From: Phymorhynchus buccinoides
Lineage: Eukaryota > Mollusca > Gastropoda > Neogastropoda > Raphitomidae
Assembly (NCBI GenBank): GCA_017654935.2
Contig: CM065706.1
Location: forward strand, 8,423,188 to 8,487,187
Direction: 5' to 3'
DNA length: 64,000 bases
Shown here: positions 1-11,577 of the stretch, one piece after another
Layout of the letters: each line of letters begins with the position of its first letter
How positions within the stretch are numbered: the stretch's first letter is position 1
Notes under the pieces: generated by a model
The model's database searches: none
What the model was told of the DNA's origin: nothing
The model's input: the letters and a program-made list of their open reading frames with translations, nothing else
Made by a program: the position numbers and the translations under genes

Positions 1-146
1 GGACCCCCCCCCCCCCCCCCCCCCCCCCCCCCATCTTTAATTAAATATATAAATGTCCCGTATGTACCTGTACCTTAAACTCATTTTCTTCTTCTTACAA
101 TAGTTTCCCCGCTTCGTTCAGGAAAAAAACCCAATTACCCAAATTG

Positions 147-278
147 TTTGGATTATAAGGCCCAAATCTTACACAAAATTCAGATTCTGTTATTATATTT
201 CCTTACTATTTTAGTAGTCATATTATAAGGCGCAGGGGTCTCAGTCTGGGAAAGAAAAGTATCGCCTTATAGTCCAAA
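147..278. mobile_element. Small MITE with TATAAGGC termini
   Basis: The ends are inverted repeats of the form TTTGGAYTATAAGGC, at 147-161 and, reversed, at 264-278. There is no coding capacity. A second copy lies at about 22385-22516. The superfamily is not certain from the termini. Confidence 0.5.
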
Positions 279-295
279 AAAGATGGTAGTTTGGA

Positions 296-628
296 TTAAC
301 CGTCTAAAGGACTGCCGTATTTCACCAGATCTGCGGCGATCAGATCAGACCCTTCTTCTCTTTCTTTGAGATCCTGCCGTGGCTGCTCAGATGAGTTGCC
401 TTCAGTAGTGGTGGTAGTAGTAGTCTTCTTCTTCTTCGTCAGGCAGCGTAGAGGGTTGGCGTACAGCGTCATATCAGCAGCGATGAGACACTCGCTTTCT
501 TCCGTTTCTTTGGATGCTGTCTTGCTACTGCTGCTGCTGCTACGGCTGCTGCTGCTGCTGCTACTGCTGCTGCTGCTTTTGTCTTGAGACGCTCTTGTAG
601 ATGCTGATCCCAAGTCTGATGAAACCAA
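296..628 (-). CDS. Hypothetical Ser/Thr-run ORF or terminal exon
   Basis: A 110-residue open frame that I do not recognise. It has an AGC/AGT-coded serine run (about residues 19-35), a lysine-threonine run (about 65-75), and two related motifs, LIAADMTLYANPL near residue 48 and LIAADLVKYGSPL near residue 95, so it may contain a short internal duplication. Just after its first codons the sequence TTTGGTTTCATCAG could act as a splice acceptor, which would make this a terminal exon and not a complete gene. The frame is intact in both copies of the duplicated segment (in copy B one Arg is Ser and one Cys is Phe). Triplet runs can keep a non-coding frame open by chance, so a coding role is unproven. 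Confidence 0.3.
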   Translation of the reverse strand: MVSSDLGSASTRASQDKSSSSSSSSSSSRSSSSSSKTASKETEESECLIAADMTLYANPLRCLTKKKKTTTTTTTEGNSSEQPRQDLKEREEGSDLIAADLVKYGSPLDG

Positions 629-643
629 AGGTGTTTTTTTCTT

Positions 644-894
644 TTAAAACCCTTTCAACGCCAGCCATTTTTCAGCCAAAACTTTCCATTAAACTTACCT
701 TGGTAGAGACAAGATTTCATCTGCAATATTTGGGATTCCTTTGTGACATGCATAAAATAGGGCCTATCCTTACCTCCCAAAATAAAGAACATAAGGTCAC
801 TGGATACCAGACCCTCATTTGATGTCTTTTCAGTGACATGGTGTTAAATCATTGTGGTGCGAAGAGGCGACAGTGGCGACGAAAGGGTTTTTAA
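644..894 (+). mobile_element. TTAA-target MITE, diverged copy
   Basis: Ends are AACCCTTTCAACGCCAGCC and GGCGACGAAAGGGTTTTT, diverged from the family TIR TTAACCCTTTCACCGCCA. The interior matches the other copies (TTTCAGCCAAAA, GTGTTAAATCATTGTGGTGC). The TTAA flanks and CCCTTT ends resemble piggyBac-type termini; no transposase is encoded. Confidence 0.75.
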
Positions 895-1075
895 TGAGAT
901 TTTGTTTTCATACGGGTTATATTAAAGTTTCGCACAGATTCTAAAGATTCATTCACCCAACCATTTTGTTTACAAACAGATCGCCTCATTAAAAACAGTC
1001 TTTTTTAAGACGATTAAAAAACAAAACTTCTTTAATCTTTATCTCTTTGTGTTCGTGTGTAGCGTGTTGACGTTT

Positions 1076-1325
1076 TTAACCCTTTCACCGCCAGCCATAT
1101 TTCAGCCAAAACTTCCATTAAATTTACCTGGGTAGAGAACAAAATCCATCTGCAGTATTGGGGATTCTTCTGTGACATATACAAAATAAGGTCTACCCTT
1201 ACTTCCCAAAACTAAGACAATAGGGTCTTTGGATAATAGACCCCAATTTGATGCCTTTTAGTGACATATATTATGTGTTAAATCACTGTGGTGCTAAAAT
1301 GCGACTTTGGCGGTGAAAGGGTCAA
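1076..1325 (+). mobile_element. TTAA-target MITE, present only in copy A
   Basis: The left end is TTAA followed by CCCTTTCACCGCCA; the right end is TGGCGGTGAAAGGG followed by TCAA. Copy B lacks the whole element and reads straight through at 23332-23335 (TCAA), which defines the insertion precisely. Confidence 0.9.
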
Positions 1326-1678
1326 AGTTCAATTATACAGATCATAAAGTTATAAGTTGTACTGTACTCAGCAACACTAGGTATTTTTTTTATAGTTGTT
1401 CTACTCAGTCTCTGTGAAATTCGGGCTGCTCCCGACTGGATTGTATGTTGCGGTCTTTAATTTTTAAAAAATTCAAATAAGGATTCAAGTTCTCTAGTCT
1501 CTCTTCTTTTCTCCCTCCGTCTAATTTTTATTATTATATATCTCTGTCTGTTTCTGTCTTTGTTTGTCTCCTCTGTGAAATTCGGGCTGCTCCCCCAACT
1601 GGACTATATGTTGTCATTATAAAAAAATTAAAACATTAGGAGTCACGTCTCTAGTCTCTTTTTTGCTCACCCCTCCCA

Positions 1679-2492
1679 GTGACCCAGCACCGCGAAAGGG
1701 ACATTAAGTGTCAGAATGAGCATTCTGAGAAAATGGCACAGTTACAAACTTCAGACAATTCTCTTTCAAATCATATAAGAACCATGGTATAGGTCAAGAT
1801 GTGCCCCCCCCCCCCCCCCCCCCCTACATTTCTCGGTTAATTCCATTTGTCCGTTTTTGCCTTTCTTACCAAACATGAAGCTGTATTTTATGAACATTTT
1901 CAGCTAATTATCTTTGTTCAATAATTAATTGCAGTCATGATAAAGGCAATTATCTAATAGGACCCCCCCCCCCCCCCACCCCCCCCTATGTAGTGCAGTG
2001 CACCGCGGCATTTGTCACAGTCGTGGTTCATTGCGTTTTCCCGTCTTATAGGGGGGTAGGGGTAGGGTTAGGGTTAGGGTTAGTATTCCAAAAAGATAAT
2101 TAGCTGAAAATGTTAATAAAATACAGCTTTATGTTTGGTAAGAAAGGCAAAAAACGGAAAAATGGAATTAACCGAGAAATGCAGGGGGGGGGGGGGGGTG
2201 CAGTTAAAGTTGGTAGGGTGACTGTCGGCCATTTTGATAAATCACAGTCTGAAGTTTAGATTAGCTGAAGAAAATGCACCGACCTACTCATTTTAAAGCA
2301 CTTTTTTTTTTAGTATTTAGAGACCATAACAAAGATTGTCCTTTATAAAAATATGAAAGATGGGATGTTAGAGAGCTCGAAAATACCCATCACTCAAAAC
2401 TGATTAAAAAAAAAAGATTTTTTTAAACTTTGCAAGCCTCTAGTGAGAAACTAACCCTTCGACTTAATGTCCCTTTCGTGGTGCTGGGTCAC
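1679..2492 (+). mobile_element. Non-autonomous element with GTGACCCAGCACC termini
   Basis: Inverted ends of about 31 bp begin GTGACCCAGCACC and continue GAAAGGGACATTAAGT. There is no coding capacity. A foldback element (1797-2202) is nested inside. A related copy without that insertion lies in the opposite orientation at 40258-40676. Confidence 0.8.
1797..2202. mobile_element. Foldback element carrying TTAGGG repeats
   Basis: Two inverted arms of ~105 bp (for example CATTTCTCGGTTAATTCCAT on the left and its complement before 2190) surround a centre with three tandem TTAGGG-type units at about 2060-2082. The outer edges are C and G tracts. It is nested in the element at 1679-2492. Related copies: 23812-24239 and 50216-50567. 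Confidence 0.75.
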
Positions 2493-2762
2493 CCCTATTT
2501 TTAAAAAAAAATCACTCTATCTCTGTCTCCCTCCTACCCTAACCCTCTTCTCTTTAACGTAATAAATATCGACTGGAAGAACGTATATATGGTTTACTGT
2601 CTTGTTTTAGTCCGAAACCTCATTGGCATTGTTTTGAGTATCGCCGCAATAGTAACAACTGCTGTTGGCTTTTATTTTTTTATTTTTTTTTAACCTTATT
2701 TCGTTTTGTTTTTTCTCCTCAATTCTTTACAATCCCGTGGGCCCTTTGTCAAATGGCTTTTA

Positions 2763-3290
2763 TCATTGGTTGGCATCACAGCCTGTAGTATGGGCCAACA
2801 GTAACACGAGAGCTATGCAATAGATGCTTTTCTACAGAAAAAAAAGGAAAATCATGGTGCAGTTTAGTCTCTTGCGGAAGAGTGGGATTTAACTGGCACC
2901 GGCTCTGGTGCTGCAGCCAAAGGGATATGTTGGCCTTTTCGTTTTTGGGGGGACCTTCCCCCAACAACGCCAGCAGTCCTCAAATCCTTTTGGTCGAGAG
3001 AGTGGGGATGTACCCTGGGCAAGGAAGGCATCTCCGGCTATAAACAAATTCTAGCCCAGCCCGCCGGAATAGCATATTTCATGCCCTCCTCTGCCGCTAT
3101 CTGGCAGTCATGGTCGGAAACGACTGACTGGCATATACACCGTCATACGCTACAGATGACAGCGGTCTAAATGCCAACACACCCAAGGGAGTGGGAAACC
3201 AAAAAAATCGATAATGAATTCCTGGACATACGGTTAGACCCTACAGGGAAGTCTGCCATCGATTCTTGGAGGCATCATTACCGCTACGTG
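2763..3290. repeat. Interspersed repeat, unclassified
   Basis: Contains CTATCTGGCAGTCATGGTCG and GGGGATGTACCCTGGGC. Related stretches occur inverted at 36775-36960 and again at 41350-41450. No frame or termini recognised. Confidence 0.5.
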
Positions 3291-3293
3291 ACA

Positions 3294-3535
3294 TTAACCC
3301 TTTCACCGCCAGCCATATTTCAGCCAGAAATGTCCATTACATTTATGTGAGTAGAGAACAAAATCCACCTGCAGTATTTGGGGATTCTTCGGTGACATAT
3401 ATATACATATATTTTACTCCCCCAAACTAAGACAATAGGCTCTTTGGATAATAGACCCCAATGTGATGCCTTTTAGTGACATAGGTGTTAAATCACTGTG
3501 GTGCTAAAATGCGACTTTGGCGGTGAAAGGGTTAA
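3294..3535 (+). mobile_element. TTAA-target MITE
   Basis: Intact TTAA on both sides and ~14-bp TIRs (CCCTTTCACCGCCA / TGGCGGTGAAAGGG). About 240 bp, non-coding. It directly abuts the GAA-tailed repeat that starts at 3538. Confidence 0.88.
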
Positions 3536-3537
3536 CC

Positions 3538-3850
3538 TTCTTTCTTCTTCTGCGTTCCCAGGCCATATGGCCACAATGGGTAAGGTACGTATGTGTCCAG
3601 TTTTCAGTTTTCACTGGTCTCCCCGGCTGCGTACAGCCACCACATTCCGATTTCGGGAGGAGCTCAAAGGAGAAACGTTATCTGGAAGATTTGTTTTTGA
3701 AAAAAAGGCAGGAGAATGGGGCCAATGAGTCAGAAACATAGCAGATGATAGAAAGCAGCAAAGGAAAAGGCAGAGTCAAAGAGAGTGGCAGATTTGAGGA
3801 AGTTACAAGCACAGAACTTCCAGAAGGTGGGGGAACTATTTTTTTTACCA
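3538..3850 (-). repeat. GAA-tailed interspersed repeat (SINE-like)
   Basis: Read on the minus strand it ends in GGGAACGCAGAAGAAG, a short GAA tail. The body contains TCGGAATGTG followed by a CCAGTGAAAACTGAAAAC segment. At least six other copies occur in the window. The tail and dispersal suggest retroposition; I see no tRNA-type A/B boxes. Confidence 0.65.
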
Positions 3851-4023
3851 AAGACTCCCCCCGGGTATTCCCGCGGGGAGAGACTCGTGGAGGGGGCGGG
3901 GTTGTCCAGCTCCCTGTATGGAGGCACGAGGCATCCACCCCCTGCCCCAGTGACATTAACCATCTGCTTTCTTTTGAAAGAGAGCCAAAGTATGTGGCTA
4001 GCGCTATATATAACGAACCCCAC

Positions 4024-4267
4024 TTAACCCTTTCACCGCCAGCCATACTTCAGCCAAATATTTCCATCAAATTTACCTGGGGAGAGAACAAAATCTATCT
4101 GCAGTATTGGGGATTCTTCTGTGACATATAAAATATGGTCTATCCTTACTTCCCAAAACTAACACAATAGGTTCTTTGGATAATAGACCCCAATTTGATG
4201 CCTTTTGGTGACATAGGTGTTAAATCATTGTGGTGCTAAAATGCGACTTTTGCGGTGAAAGGGTTAA
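4024..4267 (+). mobile_element. TTAA-target MITE at the satellite edge
   Basis: Intact TTAA on both sides with the family TIRs. Its right TTAA is the left boundary of the satellite array, so it inserted at or close to the satellite edge. Confidence 0.88.
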
Positions 4268-6355
4268 AGTTACAAGAGTTACTTTATCTTTATTCCAACT
4301 TTTCGGGCGTTTACAGAGACACATTCTACTTTAGTAACGGTGGTTACAAGAGCGATTTATTCTTTATTCCAACTTTTCGGGCGTTTACAGAGACACATTC
4401 TACTTTAGTAACGGTGGTTACAAGAGCGATTTATTCTTTATTCCAACTTTTCGGGAGTGAAAGAGACACATTCTACATCAGTAACGGTCGTTACACAGTG
4501 CGTAACGGTCGTAACAAGACAGAATTACTCTTTATTCCAACGTTTCGGGCGTTCACAGAGACATTCTACATTAGTAAGGGTCGTTACAGAGTGCGTAACG
4601 GTCGTTACAAGAGCGAATTACTCTTTATTCCAACGTTTCGGGCATTTACAGAGACATTCTACATTAGTAAGGGTCGTTACAGAGTGCGCAACGGTTGTTA
4701 CAAGAGAGAATTACTCTTTATTCCAACGTTTCGGGCATATACAGAGACATTCTACATTAGTAAGGGTCGTTACAGAGTGCGCAACGGTCGTTACAAGAGA
4801 GAATTACTCTTTATTCCAACGTTTCGGGCGCCTACAGAGACACATTCTACACCAGTAACGGTCGTTACACAGTGCGTAACAGTCGTTGCAAGAGCGAATT
4901 ACTCTCTAGTCCAACGTTTCGGGCGCTTACAGAGACATATTTCACATTCTACATTAGTAACGGTCGTTACAAAGTGCGTAACGGTCGTTACAAGAGCGAA
5001 TTACTCGTTACAAGAGCGATTTATTATCTATTCTTTTATTCTAACGTTTCAGGCGCTAACGAGACACATTCTACATTAGTAACGGTCGCTACACAGTGAG
5101 TAACGGTCGTTACAAGAGAGAATTGCTCGTCATTCCAACGTTTCGGGAACTTACAGATACACATCCTACAATAGTAACGGTCATTACACAATGCGTAACG
5201 ATCGTTACAAGAGCGAATTACTCTTTATTCCAACGTTTTGGGCGCTTACAGACACACATTCTATTTTAGTAACGGTCGTTACACAGTGTGTAATGGTCGT
5301 TACACAGTACGTAACGGTCGTTACAAGAGCGAATTACTCTTTAATACAAAGTTTCGGAAGCTTACAGATACACATTCTACATCAGTAACGGTCGTTACAC
5401 AACGCGTAAATGTTGTTACACAACGCGTAATGGTTGTTACAAGAGCGAATTACTCTTTATTCCAACGTTTGGGGCGTTATTTAACGATCGTTACGCGTTG
5501 TGCAACGACCGTTACGGGTTGTGTAACGACCGTTCGCGTTGCTCCACAACGCCTAACGTTCGTTACACAGTACGTAACGGTTGTTACAAGAGCGAATTAC
5601 TCTTTAATACAACGTTTCGGAAGCTTACAGATACACATTTTACATCAGTAACGGTCGTTACACAACGCGAAACGGTCGGTACACAGTACGTAACGGTCGT
5701 TACAAGAGCGAATTACTATTTAATACGACGTTTTGGATGCTTACGTAATTACAGATACACATTCTACATCAGTAACGGTCGTTACACAACACGTAACGGT
5801 CGTTACACAGTACGTAACGGTCGTTACAAGAGCGAATTATTCTTTAATACAACGTTTCGGAAGTTTACAGATACACATTCTACATCAGTAACGGTCATTA
5901 CACAACGCGTAACGGTGGTTACACAACGCGCAATTACTCTTTAATGCAACATTCTACATCAGTAACGGTGGTTACACAACGCGTAACGGTGGTTACACAA
6001 CGCGCAATTACTCTTTAATGCAACATTCTACATCAGTAACGGTTGTTACACAACGCGTAACGAGCGAATTACTATTTAATACAACGTTTCGGAAGCTTAC
6101 AGATACACATTCTACATCAGTTACGGTCGTTACAGAACGCGTAACGGTCGTTACACAACGCGTAACGTTTGTTACACAACGCGTAACGGACGTTACACAA
6201 CGCGTAACGGTCGTTACACAGTACGTAATGGTCGTTACAAGAACGAATTACTCTTTAATACAACGTTTCGGAAGCTTAGAGATACACATTCTACATCATT
6301 AACGGTCGTTACACAGTACAAAACGGTCGTTACAAGAGCGAATTACTCTTTAATT
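4268..6355 (+). repeat. Palindromic-core satellite, plus block 1
   Basis: Tandem array built on the core TAACGGTCGTTAC. Cores are separated either by 8 nt (such as ACAACGCG, ACAGTACG) or by ~61 nt (a conserved spacer containing GCGAATTACTCTTTA and ACACATTCTACAT). This gives pitches of 21 and 74 bp, with some 72-bp units. The core reads GTAACG-GT-CGTTAC and is an inverted repeat. The array is very CpG-rich. The long open frames over it follow from the 21-bp unit being a multiple of three and are not genes. Confidence 0.95.
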
Positions 6356-6798
6356 ACCCTTGGCGAACACTCCTTCGCTTTCCAGGCCCCCTCCTCTTGG
6401 AATAGACTCCCTTTACCTCTCTGTTCTGCCAACTCCCTTTCTTCATTTAAGTCTTCTCTCAAAACTACTCTCTTCAAATCATAGCCTGCTATATTTCTTT
6501 TCAAAGTACTGTGCCCCTTCCATCCGCGTGTGTTTGTGTGCATGCGTGTAGTATGTGCGTGTGTGTTGCGTGTGCGTGTGCGTGTGTGTGTGTGCGCGTG
6601 TGATGGTGTTCGTGTGTGTGTTTGTGTGTGTGTGTCTGTTTAGTGCGTGCGTGTGTCTGTGTTTAGTGCGTGCGTGTACGCGCACGCGCGCGTGTGTATA
6701 ATATATTTTTGTCATTTCTTTATTTATATTGCTTGCTGGTTTGTTCATTTATTATTGTAAGCGCTTAGGGCTTTTTTAAGATTAGGCGCTATAAATGC

Positions 6799-6831
<33 letters not shown>
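6356..6831 (+). mobile_element. 5'-truncated LINE 3' end inserted in satellite
   Basis: The 41 codons at 6359-6484 read GEHSFAFQAPSSWNRLPL and end FKS-stop. This matches the typical C-terminus of many non-LTR ORF2 proteins (the SxWNxLP motif). A GT-rich tract, the tail GCGCTATAAATGC and (ATT)n follow. The satellite flanks give a target duplication TTTAAT. The 5' truncation and tail are those of target-primed reverse transcription. Confidence 0.8.
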
Positions 6832-6833
<2 letters not shown>

Positions 6834-7626
6834 TAATACAACGTTTCGGAAGCTGACAGATACACATTCTACATCAGTAACGGTCGTTACACAACACGTA
6901 ACGGTCGTTACACAGTACGTTACGGTCGTTACAAGAGCGAATTACACTTTAATACAACGTTTCGGAAGCTGACAGATACACATTCTACATCAGTAACGGT
7001 CGTTGCACAGTACGTAGCGGTCGTTACAAGAGCGAATTACTCTTTAATACGTTTTGGAAGCTTACAGATACACATTCTACATCAGTAACGGTCATTACAC
7101 AACGCAAAACGTTCGTTACACAGTACGTAACGGTCGTTACAACAACCAATTACTCTTTAATACAACGTTTTGGAAGCTTACAGATACACATTCTACATCA
7201 GTAACGGTCGTTACACAACACGTAACGGACGTTATACAATGCGTAACGGTCGTTACACAACACGTAACGGTCGTTACACAACACATAACGGTCGTTACAC
7301 AACGCGTACCGGTCGTTACACAACGCGTACCGGTCGTTACACAACACGTAATGGTCGTTACAAGAGATAATTACTCTTTATTCTAACGTTTCGGGCGCTT
7401 AAAGAGACACCTTCTTCATCAGAAACGGTCGTTACATAACGCGTAACGGTCGGTACAAGAGATGATTACTCTTTATTGTAACGTTTCGGGCGCTTAGAGA
7501 GACTCCTTCTACATCAGTAACGACCGTTACGCTCTTGCAACGACCGTTACATTCTACATTATTAACGGTCGTTACACAGTGCGTAACGGTCGTTACAAGA
7601 GCAAATTAAACTTTATTGGAATGTTT
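6832..7626 (+). repeat. Palindromic-core satellite, plus block 2
   Basis: Continuation of the array after the LINE insertion at 6356-6831; it contains a run of about seven 21-bp units near 7200-7350. Confidence 0.95.
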
Positions 7627-7807
7627 TGAGTGCTTAAGGGCTCGTCACACGCTGCAACAAATTAGTTGCTACAACTAGTGTTATACCACATGTTGCAGTA
7701 AAAATTGCAGAGCTCGCGGCACACGCTGCAACTTTGGTACGACGTCCTTGCAATCATATGCTGAACCGACCACAGGTAGACTCAGAAATACTGTTCTAAA
7801 ATGTATA
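7627..7807. other. Non-satellite spacer at an orientation switch
   Basis: About 180 bp without the satellite core. It has two copies of ACACGCTGCAAC (near 7652 and 7721) and the palindrome GTTGCTACAAC. Satellite orientation is plus before it and minus after it. Confidence 0.6.
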
Positions 7808-8216
7808 CAGTGTATCTGTAAGCTTCCGAAAGGTTGTATTAAAAAGCAATTCGCTCTTGTAACGACCGCTACGTACTGTGTAACGACCGTTACGCGTTAT
7901 GTAACGACCGTTACGCGTTGTGTAGCGACCGTTCTGATTTAGAATGTGCATCTGTAGGCTTCCGAAACATTGTATTAAAGAGTAATTCGCTCTTGTAACG
8001 ACCGCTACGTACTGTGTAACGACCGTTACGCATTATGTAACGACCGTTACGCGTTGTGTAGCGACCGTTCTAATGTAGAATGTGTATCTGTAAGCTTCCG
8101 AAACGTTGCATTAAAGAGTAATTCGCTCTTGTAACGACCGCTACGTACTGTGTAACAACCGTTACGCGTTATGTAACGACCGTTACGCGTTGTCTAACGG
8201 TCGTAACTATTCAGTA
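7808..8216 (-). repeat. Palindromic-core satellite, minus block 1
   Basis: Same family in reverse orientation (GTAACGACCGTTAC cores; spacer reads GTAAGCTTCCGAAACGTTG). Confidence 0.93.
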
Positions 8217-8217
8217 A

Positions 8218-8376
8218 GGACGTTTTCAGGGAATTGTTCATGGAGAGAGAATGTGCAATAAGTGTGAATCAAATGATTTGGGAGATGAATTTCATTTTGT
8301 TTTCAATTGTAATTTCTTTAGCAATAGCAGAAAACTGTTGTTGAAGCCTTTTTATTACAGACACCCTAATACTATA
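8218..8376 (+). pseudogene. LINE ORF2 C-terminal fragment with CCHC motif
   Basis: The plus frame reads GRFQGIVHGERMCNKCESND and continues to FHFVFNC, giving C-x2-C-x9-H-x4-C. That motif is typical of the C-terminal zinc knuckle of many LINE ORF2 proteins. The frame is interrupted by the Tc1-like element that starts at 8377. No start and no RT domain are present, so it is a relic. Confidence 0.65.
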
Positions 8377-9150
8377 CTGATGGAAAAAGGTTAGGGACCA
8401 GTCACACACACATGCACAACTTTCCAACCACAAATGGCAATGCAATTTTTTTGGGCCAGCATTTTTTTTCATTATCTCGTCAAACAGAGTACCAAATTTC
8501 ATTCTGATTTGATTATCCGTTTGCTTTCCGCGAGCCCTCAAGCAACATAGGGGTTCAAAACGAAAATTGCAAGTCCTTCGACATGTTCAGTAGTGTGTGT
8601 GTCCACCACGATTCCTTTGGCATTCATCACATCTGCGCCTCATGGAGTTCACCAGCTTCACGAAGAACTCCTGTGGGATGGCCTGCCACTCAGCACGAAG
8701 CATCTGGAGTAGGTGCTGGAGATTCCTGGGGGGAGGAAGATTTGCCCTCACCTGCAAATCAAGTTCACCCCATGCATGCTCTATGGGGTTGAGATCTGGG
8801 CTGCAGGCCGGCCAAACAAGCCTGACAACACCAGCCTGTCGGATGAAGTTGGTCACCACCCTGGCTCGGTGTGGGGTGGCGTTGTCATCTTGGAAGATGG
8901 CCTGGGGTCCCATCTGTTGGAGCATCGGCAGGACGAGTGGGGCCACAATTTCGTCTCTGTAGCGCAGGCCTGTAAGATTGCCAGCCACGTGTCGAAGGAC
9001 TTGCAATTTTCGCTTTGAACCCCTATGTTGTTTGAGGGCTCGCGGAAAGCAAACGGATAATCAAATCGGAATGAAATTTGGTACTCTGATTGATTGAGAT
9101 AATGAATTAAATGCTGACCCCAAACAATTGCATTGCCATTCGTGGTTGGA
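8377..9150 (-). mobile_element. Tc1-like element, right end deleted
   Basis: The left TIR starts CTGATGGAAAAAGGTTAGGG after a TA. A long inverted copy of it returns from about 8990 to 9150, where a deletion ending in a TG-rich stretch removes the terminus. Without its right end it cannot be mobilised. Confidence 0.85.
8587..9006 (-). pseudogene. Tc1-like transposase, C-terminal half (DD34E)
   Basis: A 139-residue frame covers the second half of a Tc1/mariner DDE transposase, the enzyme that cuts and joins the element at TA sites. Visible signatures are IFQDDNATPH (second catalytic Asp at residue 41) and CSPDLNPIEHAWG (catalytic Glu at residue 76), with 34 residues between, the Tc1-type spacing. 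The N-terminal helix-turn-helix domain and the first catalytic Asp are missing, because the frame begins directly inside the left-terminal repeat and has no ATG there. Full-length relatives are about 340 residues. It should be catalytically dead, but the remaining frame is clean and identical to that in copy B. Confidence 0.85.
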
Positions 9151-9932
<782 letters not shown>

Positions 9933-11563
9933 CTGATGTAGAATGTGTATCTGTAAGCTTCCAAAACGTTGTATTAAAGAATAATTCGCTCTTGTAACGA
10001 CTGTTACGTACAGTGTAACGACCGTTACGTGTTGTGTAACGACCGTTACTGATGTAAAAAGTGTATCAGTAAGCTTCCGAAACGTCGTATTAGAGAGTAA
10101 TTCGCTCTTGTAACGACCGTTACGTGCTGTGTAACGACTGTTACTGATGTAGAAGGGTGTCTCTGTAAGCGCCTGAAACATTAGAATAAAGAGTAATTCT
10201 CTTTTGTAACGACCGTTACGCGTTGTGTAACGACCGTTACGCGTTGTGTAACGACCGTTACGCGTTGTGTGTAACGACCGTTACGCGTTGTGTAACGTCC
10301 GTTACTCGTTGTGTAACAACCGTTACGCGTTGTACAACGACCGTTCCGCGTTGGGTAACGACCGTTACTGATGTAGAATGTTTATCTGTAAGCTTCCGAA
10401 ACGTTGTATTAAAGAGTAATTCGCTCTTGTAACGACCGCTACGTACTGTGTAACGACCGTTACGCGTTGTGTAACGACCGTTACTCGTTGTGTAACAACC
10501 GTTACGCGTTGTGTAACGACCGTTACAACGCGTACGCGTTGGATAACGACCGTTACTGATGTAGAATGTGTATCTGTAAGCTTCCGAAGCATCGTATTAA
10601 AGAGTATTCGCTCTTGTAACGACCGTTACGCTACTGTGTAACGACCGTTACGTTTTGTGTAGCAACCGTTACTGATGTAGAATGTGTATCTGTAAGCTTC
10701 CGAAGCGTCGTATTAAAGAGTAATTCGCTCTTGTAACGACCGTTACGTACTGTGTAACGACCGTTACGTTTTGTGTAGCAACCGTTACTGATGTAGAATG
10801 TGTATCTGTAAGCTTCCGAAACGTATTAAAGAATAGTTCGCTCTTGTAACGACCGCTACGTACTGTGTAACGACCGTTACGCGTTGTGTAACGACCGTTG
10901 CGCGTTGCGTAGCGACCGTTCTGGTGTAGAATGTGTATGTGTAAGCTTCTGAAACGTTGCATAAAAGAATAATTCGCTCTTGTAACGACCGCTACGTACT
11001 GTGTAACGACCGTTACTGATGTAGAATGTGTATGTGTAAGCTTCCGAAACGTTGTATAAAAGAATTATTCGCTCTTGTAACGACCATTACGCGTTGTGTA
11101 GCGACCGCTACGTGTTGTGTAACGACCGTTACTGATGTAGAATGTTTATCTGTAAGCTTCCGAAACGTTGTATTAAAGAATAATTCGCTCTTGTAACGAC
11201 CATTACGCGTTGTGTAGAAGCGACCGCTACGTGTTGTGTAACGACCGTTACTGATGATATAGAATGTGTCTCTGTAAGAAACGTTCCGAAACGTCTTAAA
11301 TAGAGAGTAATTCGCTCTTGTAACGACCGTTACGTGCTGTGTAACTACTGTTACTGATATAGAAGGTGTCTCTGTAAGCGCCTGAAACGTTAGAATAAAG
11401 AGTAATTCTCTTTTGTAACGCCCGCTACGCGTTGTGTAACGACCATTACGCGTTGTGTAGCGACCGCTACGTGTTGTGTAACTACCGTTACTGATGTAGA
11501 ATGTTTATCTGTAAGCTTCCGAAACGTTGTATTAAAGAGTAATTCGCTCTTGTAACGACCGTT
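9933..11563 (-). repeat. Palindromic-core satellite, minus block 2
   Basis: Reverse-oriented array beginning right after a (CCTTGAA)n LINE tail and ending at a 13-G tract. Copy B has no G tract at the equivalent junction. Confidence 0.93.
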
Positions 11564-11577
11564 TTGGGGGGGGGGGG

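Noticed and set aside
3745..4131. 128-residue plus-strand ORF
   Set aside because: Runs through the GAA-tailed repeat and into a TTAA-MITE; the frame is lost in copy B.
4255..5079. 274-residue plus-strand ORF and the similar long ORFs at 12743-13306 and 35372-36082
   Set aside because: They lie wholly in the satellite. The 21-bp unit is a multiple of three, so any stop-free phase stays open; all peptides are repeats of VVTQRVT or NGRYTTR type.
8597..8962. 121-residue plus-strand ORF opposite the Tc1 transposase (and 8713-9018)
   Set aside because: Shadow frame of the minus-strand transposase, which has clear DDE motifs.
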